This document shows, piece by piece, positions 31,860 to 42,769 of a stretch of DNA of 64,000 bases. The DNA is from Myotis daubentonii (taxonomy: Eukaryota > Chordata > Mammalia > Chiroptera > Vespertilionidae), in contig NC_081842.1 in the NCBI RefSeq assembly GCF_963259705.1, positions 179,245,849 to 179,309,848 of the forward strand. Direction: 5' to 3'. Positions within the stretch are counted from its first letter, which is position 1, and each line of letters begins with the position of its first letter. A program made the position numbers and the translations under genes. The notes beneath the pieces were generated by a model that was given only the letters and a program-made list of their open reading frames with translations, was not told where the DNA came from and ran no database searches.

Positions 31860-32195
31860 ACCCTAGAGGGGCTTGATCTTGATAGCTGCAAGCTAGGGTT
31901 TGTTTGAATAATCCGTTAATGTGGAGAAAATTACCTTCTCATTATGAAGTATTCTGTGTCACTTCTATACTAATTACTCTAACCACATTTATTGAGGATT
32001 AATGACTGAGCAATATTTTATTAATAAAGAACTGGCATTTATTATTGTATAAATAATAAATAGAGTGCTTCATTAAATATACATGCGTTTTTTATTTGGG
32101 CACCTTCATTGAAAGCGTTGCCAAAAATTTTTTGCGTTGATTAAAAATCTCATTGACACAGTTGGCTAATCTTGCCTTTGTGCTCCCTCCCACCC
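31860..32195. promoter_or_regulatory. Candidate developmental enhancer (homeodomain-rich)
   Basis: This repeat-free AT-rich block contains TAATTA (31971-31976), GGATTAATGACTGAGC, ATTTTATTAATAAAG, TATTGTATAAATAATAAATAG and GCGTTGATTAAAAATC. Very many TAAT and TTTAT cores within 330 bp suggest a conserved developmental regulatory element. No alignment was possible. Confidence 0.4.
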
Positions 32196-32489
32196 TTAAT
32201 TCCCCAAAAAGAGTCCCTGACAATTCCTGCACAATAGGTAGACTTGGGGATTCTTCTTCAGGCCAGCAGGAGAAGCCCCCCAGAACAATGCAAGGCTGCT
32301 ATGAATTCCGGTTGCCATGAGAACCTTAACTTCTTGCTCTTCTCTCACTTTGTAATGTTTACATTTGTAGCCCTCACCTGGTGTTAGGAGATTCCTGCAT
32401 TTACAAGCTTGGGTACCTATAAGTAGCTCATGGACCCAGAAGAGCAAAAAAGTACGGTTGAAATGATGTTGCCTGGAATTTATAGTCAA

Positions 32490-32630
32490 AGAAACTGAGG
32501 TCCAGGGAGGGGCGGTAACCTGCTTCCCATCACACAGCTATCCATCAGCAAAGTGGGGGCTGGCACAGGTCCCCTGGCCTACATCGCCTGCATGTTTGCA
32601 CTGCACCACACTGCTCCACTCTGGGAGTCA
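32490..32630 (-). repeat. MIR fragment
   Basis: AAAGAAACTGAGGTCCAGGG, CATCACACAGCTATCC and GCACTGCACCACACTGC fit antisense MIR. Confidence 0.65.
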
Positions 32631-32779
32631 TTTTAGCATATTCTCGACTTGTGCCAAGGGTCTCTCTCTCCTGAGTTCTTTCTGGTTTTCTTTCTTTTTA
32701 GAAAATCACTAAACAACCCAAATGTCCAAAATCTGCCTCACCTTGTTAACAGTCACATTCAAGTTTCTCAGGCTGAAAG

Positions 32780-33621
32780 TGCCGGGGTCCAACCCCAGCA
32801 GGTCCAGGGGTCCCCAAAGGTGTGGACGGAGTCGGCGAAGAAGGAATGACACGGAGACAGCGTTCAGTTGATCAGCAGCCTAGCCAGGATCTCCAGCCAA
32901 GTTCTGGTCTCGATCTCCAGAGAGGTTCTGCTTCAGATCTCCAGCCAGGTTCTGTGGCCATGTTCCCTCGCTAGGTTCTCCAGGCAGGTCCAGTCACCAG
33001 GTTCTAGTCAGGCTCTCCTGCCAATCTCCGCAGTCAGGTTCAGTCCAGGATCCCCTGCCATGCTCTCTCGCCAGGCTCCGCCTCCAGGCTCCGAGGCCAG
33101 TCCCTGTCCAGGATCCTCCAGCATGCTCTCGCCAGTGAAGTTCTTCTGTCCCTAGAGAACGTTCTGTGTAGGTTCTGTGTCTAGGCTCTGTCTCTCTTGG
33201 TCCTGTCTTCCAAGCCCTGTCTCCTAAGTTCTGTGTTCTGAGTTCTATCTTCTGAATTCTGTGTTCTAAGTTCTGAGTGTTTCTGTCTTGTTACAACTGT
33301 ATTTATACCAGTTGATTCAATCCTATCAATCTCTATTACAAAGGTTAGGGCGTTTCTTATCTCCATTCCAGGGAGAAAAGATTATGTAGTTTAAGCATGA
33401 TTGTTCGTAGTTAAAGGGATTAATTACCCGCCTGGCACTTAGTTGAGGGGTTTTATTCCCTCCCTAACTTCAGGGGAAAATCCATACCTGGGGATTCAAC
33501 CTTTCTCGGAGAGGTGACCTTGGTTAAAACACAGCGCCAAGAAGGTGAGCAAACATATTAAGTACCGTATGCCATATATGCCAGGTCCCTTGAAACAGCA
33601 AGGATGGACCGGCTCCCGGCA
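32780..33621 (-). mobile_element. Solo LTR of an endogenous retrovirus, class II-like
   Basis: An 842-bp LTR starts TGCCGGGGTCC and ends CCGGCTCCCGGCA (TGCCGGG inverted ends). A perfect 6-bp target duplication, TGAAAG, lies at 32774-32779 and 33622-33627; six bases is typical of betaretrovirus-like (ERVK) insertions. A TATA-like TATAAATA on the minus strand at about 33300-33308 gives the orientation. Downstream on that strand is a stretch of degenerate short repeats around AGGTTCT/CCAGG and GTTCTG. No gag, pol or env is attached, so it arose by LTR-LTR recombination. A 95-codon frame at 32868-33155 is only these repeats translated. Confidence 0.9.
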
Positions 33622-33627
33622 TGAAAG

Positions 33628-34062
33628 CCCCTCCTCTCAAGAATTCCTTCACCTTTCAGAGTTGTCTCCATCCTAAGAATCTCTAGGTGTGCCTAAGGGG
33701 TGCTAACCTACTCTCATAAAACCAGTCTGTCTGCTACACACACCATATCTGCCCTCTCTCCCTCCTGTACTGATGACCACTCCGCCCCCCTTCCCCCGGC
33801 ATTGGATAGTCTCCAGTTTGGAAGCCCTCTGAGGGAGCCTCTCTGCTGCCACCACAGTCACTCCCATTATGAGAAGAGCAAGGCCATGTTCATTCCCCAT
33901 GCCCCCCAGATCTGCTGTTCCTGGCGGGGATTGGGAGGGAGTGAGGCCTTGCACCCCAGCGCTGAGCACCGAGTCCCGCAGCAGTGCCGCCTATGTTCCC
34001 AGCGAGCCTCCCCAGCTCTACCGACAACAGCTTCAGTGTCTGGCCTCCTTTTTATGCCCATA
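33628..34062. other. No gene; unique DNA
   Basis: Three overlapping frames cover this stretch on both strands. None continues across a credible splice site, and one ends inside the Helitron. Confidence 0.45.
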
Positions 34063-34184
34063 CTAGAGGCCCAGTGCACAAAATGCTTGCAAGGGGCTCA
34101 GTCCTTGCAGCCCCAGCTTCATCTGGAAGGTTGTTCGGAAGGACATCTGGTCTAATTAGCATATTATGCTTTTATTATTATAGA
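34063..34184 (-). mobile_element. Short Helitron, copy 6
   Basis: A 122-bp deletion derivative with both ends intact: CTAGAGGCCCAGTGCACAAA and GCATATTATGCTTTTATTATTATAGA in parts. Flanking bases are A and T. Confidence 0.93.
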
Positions 34185-34554
34185 TGGGCTGCAACCCAGA
34201 CTGTAAGTGGAAGACAGATGCCATCCTCTCCCATGGTCATCCTCCTCTTCACCCCAGGGTCTCTGGTCTCAGATTTCAACCTCTTTCAAAGAAAAATGCA
34301 AGTCCTTATGCATGTTATTCAGACACATGGATAGCCAGAGGAATCTCCAGCAAGGCACGTCTGTGCACAGACAAATTGCGCTGTGGCCCTGTCTCGGCTG
34401 GGACACCATGTTCTGCGTACACTTCAGTCTCTCTGCCCGTTTCCTTATGGCCAGAGCCCCTGGCCTCAGCTGTTGCGGCTGTTAGTTCACCTGGAGTGAA
34501 AGCATGCCTCCTGCAGTAGTCGGCTCCCTGTGTTCCCCCAGATGGTGCTTTTTT

Positions 34555-34690
34555 ACTTAAAGGACAGAGATTCTGTTTTGTTTTTATTTTTATCTTTTAC
34601 ATTCAGTCATTTCAACACTTAGCACAGGGCCTGGTACACATAGTAAGACTTCTGGTGATGCTGGTTAAATGTTATTGCATGAATGACTCA
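34555..34690 (+). repeat. L2 3' end
   Basis: GGACAGAGATTCTGTTTTG, ACTTAGCACAGGGCCTGGTAC and ATAGTAAGACTTCTGGTGATG match the L2 terminus. Confidence 0.65.
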
Positions 34691-35029
34691 TTGCCAATTT
34701 CTACAGGGGTTGGGATTGCAGGAACCAGGCCCGTGAAGCTTTCTTTGACCTAAAGAATGGGCTAAGCCTTTGAATAAAGGTCTAGTCCAATTTCCAGCTT
34801 GAACCAGCACAATGAGCTCTAAAATGTGACATTTGCATCTATTTCACTAAGACTCTTACACTCTCTCTAACCACCTCCACCCTGAAATCCTGTAACAAAG
34901 AAGTCCCCATTCCACTAAAACTGTGTCATTTCTTTAGCGTTTTGAGGGTTAGAAACTAGGACAAGACTATCAGGCAAATGCAGCGGGTACCAGTGTACTG
35001 GCTGTATATCTTATCAGATATTCAAGAAT
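34691..35029. other. No recognised feature
   Basis: Nothing coding or structured is visible. Confidence 0.4.
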
Positions 35030-35400
35030 GCAGCAAGAAATGTCACGGGGAGCTTTTGACAAAAATATTTAATTAATTGCAACAGCTACAGAAATGAATA
35101 ACAGCATCCAGGCAATTACAGTGTTCAATAAAGCAGCTCTCCGAGGAGGGGGTGGCAGCAGATTACTGACTGATGGACTGCATTTAAATATGTTATCTGC
35201 TCATTGGAAAGTCCCCGTGGATCCCTCCCCTCCAGGACATGGTCAGCAATAGTAGTATTATTGTATCTGCTTGCTTTTTTTAAAATGGAGTAACAAATTG
35301 AATTATCTGGGAGAATGGTCAGATTTCTGACCCTCTCTGTAATAGTCATCATTTTTCTGACCCTGACATAGAATATTGGGAGCAAGTGGAGGGATAGTGA
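35030..35400. promoter_or_regulatory. Candidate conserved non-coding block
   Basis: Repeat-free sequence with ATATTTAATTAATTGCAAC (about 35065-35083), CAGGCAATTACAGTG, TGCATTTAAATATGTTATC and TTGAATTATCTGGG. Similar in style to the 19.5 and 31.9 kb blocks. Confidence 0.35.
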
Positions 35401-35464
35401 AAAGTACCAAAATGTGTTGGTTCCAGGGCAAGAGGGTTGATCAAATGTGAATGGGGGGGTCAGT

Positions 35465-35645
35465 GGGGAAACGTAAGGCTCTAATCCTAGCTGTATGACC
35501 TTGGATAAGTTACATTGCTTCTGTAAACCTGTTTTGTTCTTGCGTGTGAGTAGGTATACTGAGACTTACCTGGCAGTGTAGTTGTGATGAAGGACTACTC
35601 CTGACATATGCCAGCAGTTCAATACCTGGTACTTTCTCTCACTTA
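35465..35645 (+). repeat. MIR fragment
   Basis: CTAATCCTAGCTGTATGACC, TTGGATAAGTTACATTGC and TTCTGTAAACCTG fit MIR. Confidence 0.7.
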
Positions 35646-35919
35646 GGTAACTACATCAGAGTTGGGGGTGTTGAATTTGATTTCCTAGCTGTTGAGGGGC
35701 CCATGGTAGGGACACCAAACCAGCTGTAATAAATGGGACCCATCTAGCAAGGAGAACACAGCATCTAGAAATTATACGGATCCAAGGGGAGATGCATTAT
35801 TGTAAGGTTAACACAATGGCCAGGGTATGTGTTCCACAGAGAATAGAGCCAACCACCAATCATTTTATATGTAAATGTGCCTTCCATGGGACACATGGTT
35901 GTGGGATGTCACTCTGAAG

Positions 35920-36132
35920 CAGGGGTGGGGAACCTTTTTTTCTGCCAAGGGCCAATTGGATATTTATAACATCATTCACTTAATATAACTCGGTTTATAC
36001 ATTTATGTTGCAATGGAAAAAGCTCCTAGACTTATTGAATTTTGAGACCCACCTGTGGTTGCCTTGGCAGAGCCAGTTCAAATGATTTGGCAGGCCTTAT
36101 ACAGCCTGTGGGCTGGGTGTTCCCCACCCCTG
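35920..36132. mobile_element. hAT MITE (bat nhAT type)
   Basis: Perfect 14-bp inverted ends CAGGGGTGGGGAAC / GTTCCCCACCCCTG bound a 213-bp element with CTGCCAAGGGCCAATTGGA inside. 8-bp target copies CTCTGAAG (35912-35919) and CTCTAAAG (36133-36140) differ at one base. It has no transposase. Confidence 0.95.
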
Positions 36133-36354
36133 CTCTAAAGGCACTCGTAATTGGTGGGAGTCCTAGAAAGTAGCTGGCAGCTGGAGGTTGTAGGGTCCTG
36201 TCTATTGATGTGATTCAAAACAGGGCATTGGCACTTGGGAGACTGGTGAGTGAGTGTTTCAAGGTAGGGCCATAGACACAGGGTATCCAGAAATAGTCTT
36301 TGCACTGAAGCATGTTTATTTGTCTAAGTCATCTGCTCTGCCGTGAGTTCTTTT

Positions 36355-36510
36355 CTATTCATTCAACAAGTACCCAATGGGAAAACTATTGTGTGCCAAT
36401 CAAAATACTAGGCACTAGGGATACAGTGGTGAGTAAGTAATGATCTAGCAGGAATGAATGACATTAAACACGGAATTGCACAAATAATTAAACATGTCAT
36501 TAGAGCCAGG
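36355..36510. repeat. Ancient mammal-wide repeat fragment
   Basis: ATTCATTCAACAAGTACCCA, ACTAGGCACTAGGGATACAG and TGAGTAAGTAATGATC are characteristic. Confidence 0.6.
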
Positions 36511-37425
36511 AAGGAGAAGTGATGCATTCTAGAGAGCGTGTACAGCAAGGGCAGAGCCTTTGTCTAGATCAGTCTCTGCTGTGACTCTGTGTATTAGCAG
36601 GTGCTTGGTGAAGTCTCATGACCTGTTTTAAATGGAACTACAGAGTGAGGCTCCCCACTTATTTATGAGAGAGTAAATAGTCCGCTCCTATAGGACTCTC
36701 TTAGAGACATAGTTCTAACGTCATGTGGGGGATGACCCAAATCAGATTCTAAACAAGATACTATAAAAGAAACATAGAAAGGGGGCTGCAGGTGTATATT
36801 CTCCCAGGATAAAGGACCATCTGTCTGAAGTCCATTGGACAGTGAGGGAAGTAACACACTGTAATAAGCAGACACAAGACCTAGGAGCTTTGCAGGGTTA
36901 GGCAACTTAGTATGTGTCAAACACACCTACATACTGTGGTGGCTTCTAAGTGCCTCTCCTGGAACATAGCCATTAACATTCATGATGAAAACCCTCCAAG
37001 CTTAAGCTATGTGGGTTGGTTTGAAAGCATATGGGAATAAACATGTCAAGTCTGGTTCTGCCCAAGCATTGTTGCTCACTCCTTACGTGGTTTGTGCGAG
37101 GCAGTCCCTGTGAAACTCTGTTTTTTCTTCAGTGGGAATGGACTTCCCAGATCTAACCCAGGGGATGGTGAGAGGTGGTGAGAGGGCCTCTATGAATGCA
37201 CTTTGTGCCCAATGAAACTCAGGCCCATTGTTTCCCCCCACCTCCACCCCCCGCCCGGATCATGGATCATTCATCTGATCTTCGGATTTGGACTCCCAAC
37301 TGCCTTCTGCCTATTTTCAAGTGATGTCTTCCAGGTATCTCAGATTACCATCTTCAAAACTGGCTTCTGAGTTTCCATGCACAGGGAGTTTTACTAAGCC
37401 TTCCCCACTTTAGGCTGCTTGATTG
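36511..37425. other. No gene recognised
   Basis: Unique or very old DNA. The minus-strand frame at 36663-36926 has no supporting feature. Confidence 0.4.
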
Positions 37426-37905
37426 CCTCATGATTCCTTCCTACCCCTCATCTCTCATATCCTGTCCACCAGCCAGTGCAGGCCACTGCCTTGAATCTGT
37501 ATTGTTCTTTCCATCTCCTTTGCCTCCACCCCCATTCAAGCCACCTAGACTGCTCTCCTTGGCCACTGCGATTGCACCCTGTGTGGTCTCTCTGCTCCCC
37601 TCTTATGTCCTCCACCCACTCTCTTTACGACTACCACAGTGACCTTTTTTTAAACAAAAATCCACTTGTGTCACTTCTCTGCTCAAAAACCTCCAATGGC
37701 TTTTCACTACATGTAAAAGAAAACTTAAATGCCATCCCCAGGCCTTTGTGGGCCGGTGGAACCAGGCTCCTGCTGCCCAGGTCTCCCTGCACTCCCCTGG
37801 CTCCACCTGCTGCTTCCACCTGCCAGGCTCACACCTCCCCATGCAGGGCTTCTGCAGCATCATGGGGCACTGCACACTCTCCCGAGATGGTTAGGACAAG
37901 TAGTA
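37426..37905. repeat. L2 3' region
   Basis: TGTGTCACTTCTCTGCTCAA, AACCTCCAATGGCTTTTCAC and AAACTTAAATGCCATCCCC are the recurrent L2 3' phrase, followed by a pyrimidine-rich stretch. The longest frame of the window (235 codons from 37476) runs through it and is accidental. Confidence 0.75.
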
Positions 37906-38184
37906 GGAGGCTCCATCCACAGGAACATGTCCCCTCCCTGAAACCATTGTCATGGAAACCATTCAGGGGCAAATCCTGGAACTCGGATGCTGGTTCTCAC
38001 CACCCTCCTCTCGGCCAGACTAAGAAGCACAGGGAGAAAAATATTCTCTCTGTTCATCCTGGGCAGTGGGAGTGTACTTTCACTGCATCTTTATCTGCAC
38101 AGCCTAATTTATTTTTCAGTAATTTTGCATTACCTTTCTTGATGAAAGTTTTATTTTGGCACACATACAAATCCTATCCATAGA

Positions 38185-38450
38185 ACTGGATGGATTTTCC
38201 CAAATGGACACTCCCTTGTAACCAGCACCCTGATCAAGAAGTCAAGTATCACTGGCACTCCTAAAGCCCCTTCCTTCTCCCATCAGTCAATACTCCACCA
38301 AGGTAACCACAATGCTGTCTTATGACAACATGGGTTAAGGTTGCCTATCTTTGAACGTTATATATGTGGAATCATTCAGTGTATAGTTTTTCAAGCCTAG
38401 CATCTTTCACTCAACATGATTGTGTTACTTTTATAGTCAGAAACAAAGGC
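38185..38450. repeat. L1M 3'UTR-type fragment
   Basis: TAACCAGCACCCTGATCAAG, CACCAAGGTAACCACAATGC, TATATGTGGAATCATTCAG and CTTTCACTCAACATGATTG are the typical old L1 phrase. Confidence 0.8.
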
Positions 38451-38689
38451 TATTCCCTCTGTAAAAGGGACATGACCAAGCACAGGGAGCTCAGGCCCAC
38501 TCTTACAGATTCTCATTCTGTATCGTGCCTCTGCGTCTCTTCACCTGCAGGTCTCTTGGCCTCGGGTGGCTCCCCTGACCTTGCCTTCTCAACTCTTGGG
38601 CATCTAAGTCTCCCGTTAGCCATCAGCTTTCTCTGGCCTGTGCCTCCTTCTCACAGCCCCTGAACTTCTGCTGTCACAGAGAAGCTCAC

Positions 38690-38830
38690 ACTGTGGTGTC
38701 CCCACTGTGACAAGTCCCCCTTGTCTAAGGGGGGGGGGCTTAGGAGTAGGAGCCATATTTTATCCTATATCCCCAGCACAGTACCAGGTGAGGGTGTATA
38801 TTAGTCAATGCTTGTTGAACTTAACTCATT
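38690..38830 (+). repeat. L2 3' end
   Basis: GTAGGAGCCATATTTTATCC, CCCCAGCACAGTACCAGG and TCAATGCTTGTTGAAC end an L2. Confidence 0.65.
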
Positions 38831-39544
38831 GAATTAAAGCAAGATAGCAATCATACTTGCAAGACCAACTCAACTACAGAAGTCCATCCTATGTTACTGG
38901 AAAAAGTACTGATTATTAATACTTGAGAGAATTATTCAACTCTCATCGGAGATCATGCAGTACTCCATTAAGAGCTTCTGCTTCTTTTTAGTTTCTTCCT
39001 TGCCAGCAGAACTGAAAAGGAATTAATCAGTCCCACACATTGTTTTTAAATGTGTGTATTTGCTAAGCACTTGGCTAGGCATGAGGAAGTTAGGGTAAGG
39101 AGTGAGGGAAGGTGACACAACCTGCTTTACAGAACTGTTCTAAGCATTGAAGATACCCCTTCTAGACGTTGGTGCTTGACCACAGTAGACACTCCACTAA
39201 GGCCACTTCTCCTCCCTAGCCAGTGGCAGGAGTGGCTTGGCAAAGTGCTATGACTCCAGAGTCCACAGAGCCAGGATTGAGCCCTGGGCACATATCTGTG
39301 TACCCCAACCCTGATGTGTGCACCTAGTAGGAATGGAGGGGCCTCTAATTTACCTCTTGGTGTTCCTTCTGGGACCGCTTTGCCAGGGTCCACGGAGTGT
39401 GGCACGCTGTTTCCAGGCCCTTCCTCAGGGACCTGGTCATATGGGGCCACAACCCTGCTGCCCCTTATTTGCATATTGTCTGCTACCTTCTCTCCTGCCT
39501 CTGCCCCATTGTCACTCTGGACCTTTTGGGAAAGGCATCAGGTC

Positions 39545-40015
39545 TTGGGGATAAAACCTGCATTTCATGCTTAGAAAGACCTGTGTTGAGGTCCTTCCTC
39601 TGCCTTTTAATACTGGGTGCCCTTCAGTGAGCAGAATTACCTCCCTAAACTCATTTCCTCATTTGCAAATGAACCTCTATGTGTGGTCCTACTAGGCTTG
39701 TTGTGAGGATGGAAACAATGTATGTGTGGAAAACCCTTAGAGTTGAACCCAGAAGGGGCTTGACAAGTGGATGCTGCTACACTTTGGGGAAATTAAACAA
39801 AGGTGGGTTTTGGTAGTGGCAGAGGGCATGGGATTGTAAGGAAACATCTGTGGGGATGATTCCCATTTCTGTCATTCACGAGCTCTGCCATCTAGGGGCA
39901 GGTCGCTTATCATCTCCCAGTCTCTGTTGGAGGGTGGTTGTAAAGATAAATGTGATGACATGCGTATGTGGGAAGAGTTTAATGAGTGCTGGTGTCGCAT
40001 CAGCGTCATCATTAT
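39545..40015 (+). repeat. Two MIR fragments in tandem
   Basis: First: CTGCATTTCATGCTTAG, GTTGAGGTCCTTCCTCTGCC, AACTCATTTCCTCATTTGC. Second: GGGATTGTAAGGAAACATC, TCATTCACGAGCTCTGCC, GTGGTTGTAAAGATAAATG. Confidence 0.7.
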
Positions 40016-40179
40016 TTTGGATCCCTATGACATCCCAGGTCACCATCACCCTCAGACACCAACTCCCGGGAGCTGATGGCACCTCTGCCATCTGACCGGC
40101 TCCCCATTCCTGTCCTTGGCTTCCTCCCCTCGGCACCTTCTCATCGATGTGTTCCCAGGTTGCACTGCAGCCTGACTTG

Positions 40180-40670
40180 GCTGAATTATGACAGTCAGGG
40201 TTGCACCTGGTAAATACAGGTCCTGACACATCACGGAGAAATGGTGCATCATTTGTCTCATTCCCCCCAGTACTTTGAATTTTGAGGGAGGAAGAGAGTG
40301 GGGGAGGAGGGTGTAAATAATAATGAAAAGCCTCAGAAATTAATGAGGTAATGGGTGAGCACATTTCCATCCAAATGAGCTGGGGTCATGTTCCTGGGAA
40401 GGCACGACAGAGAGGAATAGCGGATTGAACAAGCTCAAAGCGGAAATCAAGCAAACAGGCTGAATAAATCAATGTCCAGTTGAGTCTTATTTGTGGCAAT
40501 TACTTCCCTGAGCCTCCAGTCCCCGGTGCCCCATGTGTGGGCTCCAGATGCTCATTTAGCAGCCCGGAGTTTGACATCTTAATGTGTTCCTTCCAGCGTT
40601 AAAAAATGGATATCTGCTCCGAAATTTATATATGTTGTTAGTGGTACCATCAAAACCTTTCTGTTCAAAG
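40180..40670. promoter_or_regulatory. Candidate conserved non-coding block
   Basis: A long repeat-free stretch with GTAAATAATAATGAAAAGCC, GAAATTAATGAGGTAATGG, CAATTACTTCCC and AAATTTATATATGTTG. Its A+T sites alternate with GC-richer patches, as in deeply conserved enhancers. Confidence 0.38.
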
Positions 40671-41229
40671 AAATGGAGTAAGAAGAAAGTCAGAGGTGAG
40701 GGCATCCTGGTGTGGCGGAAGGACAGCTACCTGGGCATCATGACATTGCACTCCTAGTCCTGGCTTCATCTTTCACTGGCTATGCGACCTGGGCAGGACA
40801 CTTGTTGGAGTCAAAGGGGAAACTGGTTTAATCAGCCCTGCTCATTTGTTGTTGTTTTGTTTGTTTGTTGTTTTATCTTAAGCAGAAACTCAGAGCTTTA
40901 TTTCATTGCAAGTGATGTTCCCTATGCATACATCTTTTTCTCTTTCAAGTTCTTTAACTGCTGAAATTGCCCTTAATGAAACCACATTGTAAAATGTGTT
41001 TAATTATGAACTTATTAAATTTTCCTGTCAATGGATCCATCCTGTATGGACCCTTTGCAGGATGTTTTGAAAGTTTATCATCACTGAAAGCAGGTGATTT
41101 TTTTATTCTTTTTTTTTTCTTTTTGTCAGTTGTTTCTCATATGGTTGGCAAAGGGCTTCCTGCTGATGACAAAGTGAAGAAGGCATGTTGGGAAGTACCT
41201 CCAGGGTGTGGGGGCTCCAGCCAGAGGCC

Positions 41230-41455
41230 CCTGAGAGAATAGCTACACGTCAGGTGCTGTTTCTTATATCAACCCGTTTAATCTTTACGTCTGCTCTATG
41301 AGGTGTTAGCATCATTCCCAGTTTCATACAGGGGCGAACTCAGGCACAGGGAATGTAAGTAACTTGCCCAGGGTCGTATGACATGTGTACGTAGCAGAGC
41401 TAAGACTCGGGCCAGCCCTCCCAACTGCAGAGTCTGTGTTTTCCTCACGGAGGAC
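41230..41455 (-). repeat. MIR SINE
   Basis: GTCAGGTGCTGTTTCTTATA, TATGAGGTGTTAGCATCATT, AACTTGCCCAGGGTCG and GCAGAGCTAAGACTCGGG are antisense MIR. Confidence 0.85.
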
Positions 41456-41895
41456 GGCGTGGGGTCTTTGGATGACCTCTGAAATGGTTTTTGAGTGGAA
41501 ACCAGGCTCCTAACGTGTGGAGATGGAAGGGCCTGCACTGAGCCTGTTGAGGTCAGCTTTACTTCTCAGCTGCCTGGAGCAGAAGCCAGTATTGGGAATG
41601 CCTGGTGATTCTCAAATAGTGCTTATATTCATTTCGCTTTGTGAAGAGGCTCCAGAGTACTTTGGCTGTGCAATTGGAAGTGTTGGGAGTACTGACTGCC
41701 TGTGGTCCCCACACCATCTCTCTCAATTCCTCTCAGCCCCACTCGACTTTTCCATCAGAAAACGTGTGGACTGGATTAGCCCAGTCGCAGGTAAAAGGCC
41801 AGGGATTCCACCTCATTAGAAGACAGGAGGACTGAGGGGAAAATGACTCTCAGTGACAGGAACTTAATCCCAGCTCCCTGTGTAGGCTCCTCCCA
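41456..41895. other. No gene
   Basis: Overlapping frames at 41517-41835 are unsupported; no repeat recognised. Confidence 0.4.
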
Positions 41896-41899
41896 AGAG

Positions 41900-42115
41900 G
41901 AAGGGACTCAAGTTTCCTGGGTACCTGCCATGTTCCAGGAATTTTACCCACATGGTCATCTGTAATCTTCAAACCCCCTACCTGAGATGCATTCCACTAG
42001 AAGGAAAGGAAGCTCAGAGACTTGCCCAAGATGACACAGCCATCGATGTATTAGTGAGGATTCAGAATGGGAACCAGGTCCCTGTGATGGCACAGGCTCT
42101 GCATTTTCTGCTCTG
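41900..42115 (-). repeat. MIR SINE
   Basis: GGTACCTGCCATGTTCCAGG, GAGACTTGCCCAAGATGAC and GGATTCAGAATGGGAACC are antisense MIR. Confidence 0.7.
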
Positions 42116-42765
42116 GCACCTGCCTCTGCCGAGTTCACCTCAGGGCTCTCTTCCCTGGCGAGCTCAGCCAGGATGAGGGCAAGGTTTTGGTTTCCTCACC
42201 ACTCTGCCCAGGAAGCTGAAGCAGACAGTCACCTCACACATGTGGTCTGTGCTTCTCCAGGGCATCTTCATTTTTAACAAAAGCGAGTCTCTTCTGGGAG
42301 CAACTGCACTTGTAAGTACTCACCTGGCCCCAAGCTCAGTGGGGCCACCCAACTGTCAGTTTTCTCTCCTATTAGTAACTCAATTGGAAGTATACACATC
42401 CTTGTGGCCCTTCTTCCCCCGCCCCACTAGTAGCCTCAGTGTTTTTCTGTACAGAAATCACTCTGCTTTTGAGGGGGCACTTCACAGCACTCCCAAGCCC
42501 TCCTCCAACTCCTCCACCAGCAAATAAAACTTCCCTTAGCACCAGCAGAGGCAGGCAGACATCATATAGAAATGCTAATTATGCAGCCTCACTAAAGACC
42601 TGGTGGTCAAGACCAAGGTGTCTCTCTTTCTGAGCTGAGTATCTTTCGCTTTGTTTAGACATCACTTGAGGTTGTTGGCACACTCTGCCATGAATAGTTC
42701 ATTTGTTTGTTCCTTCATCCATTCACTCATTTATGAATTCGTGCATCTATTTATTTATTCAGAAA
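42116..42765. other. No gene recognised
   Basis: 42700-42760 has an ATTCACTCATTTATGAATTC phrase of the common old repeat type. Confidence 0.4.
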
Positions 42766-42769
42766 GGTT

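Noticed and set aside
32868..33155. 95-codon Ser-rich repetitive frame
   Set aside because: It is the short tandem repeats of the solo LTR translated in antisense; not a retroviral gene.
33700..34155. 151-codon open frame
   Set aside because: It ends inside the Helitron at 34063 and overlaps mirror frames on the other strand.
37476..38183. Longest open frame in the window, 235 codons, plus strand
   Set aside because: It runs through an L2 3' region and flanking pyrimidine-rich DNA. It is Ser/Pro/Leu-rich from composition, has no domain and no intron pattern.
39876..40370. 164-codon minus-strand frame
   Set aside because: It crosses a MIR and the candidate conserved block, with no domain and no continuity of codon bias.
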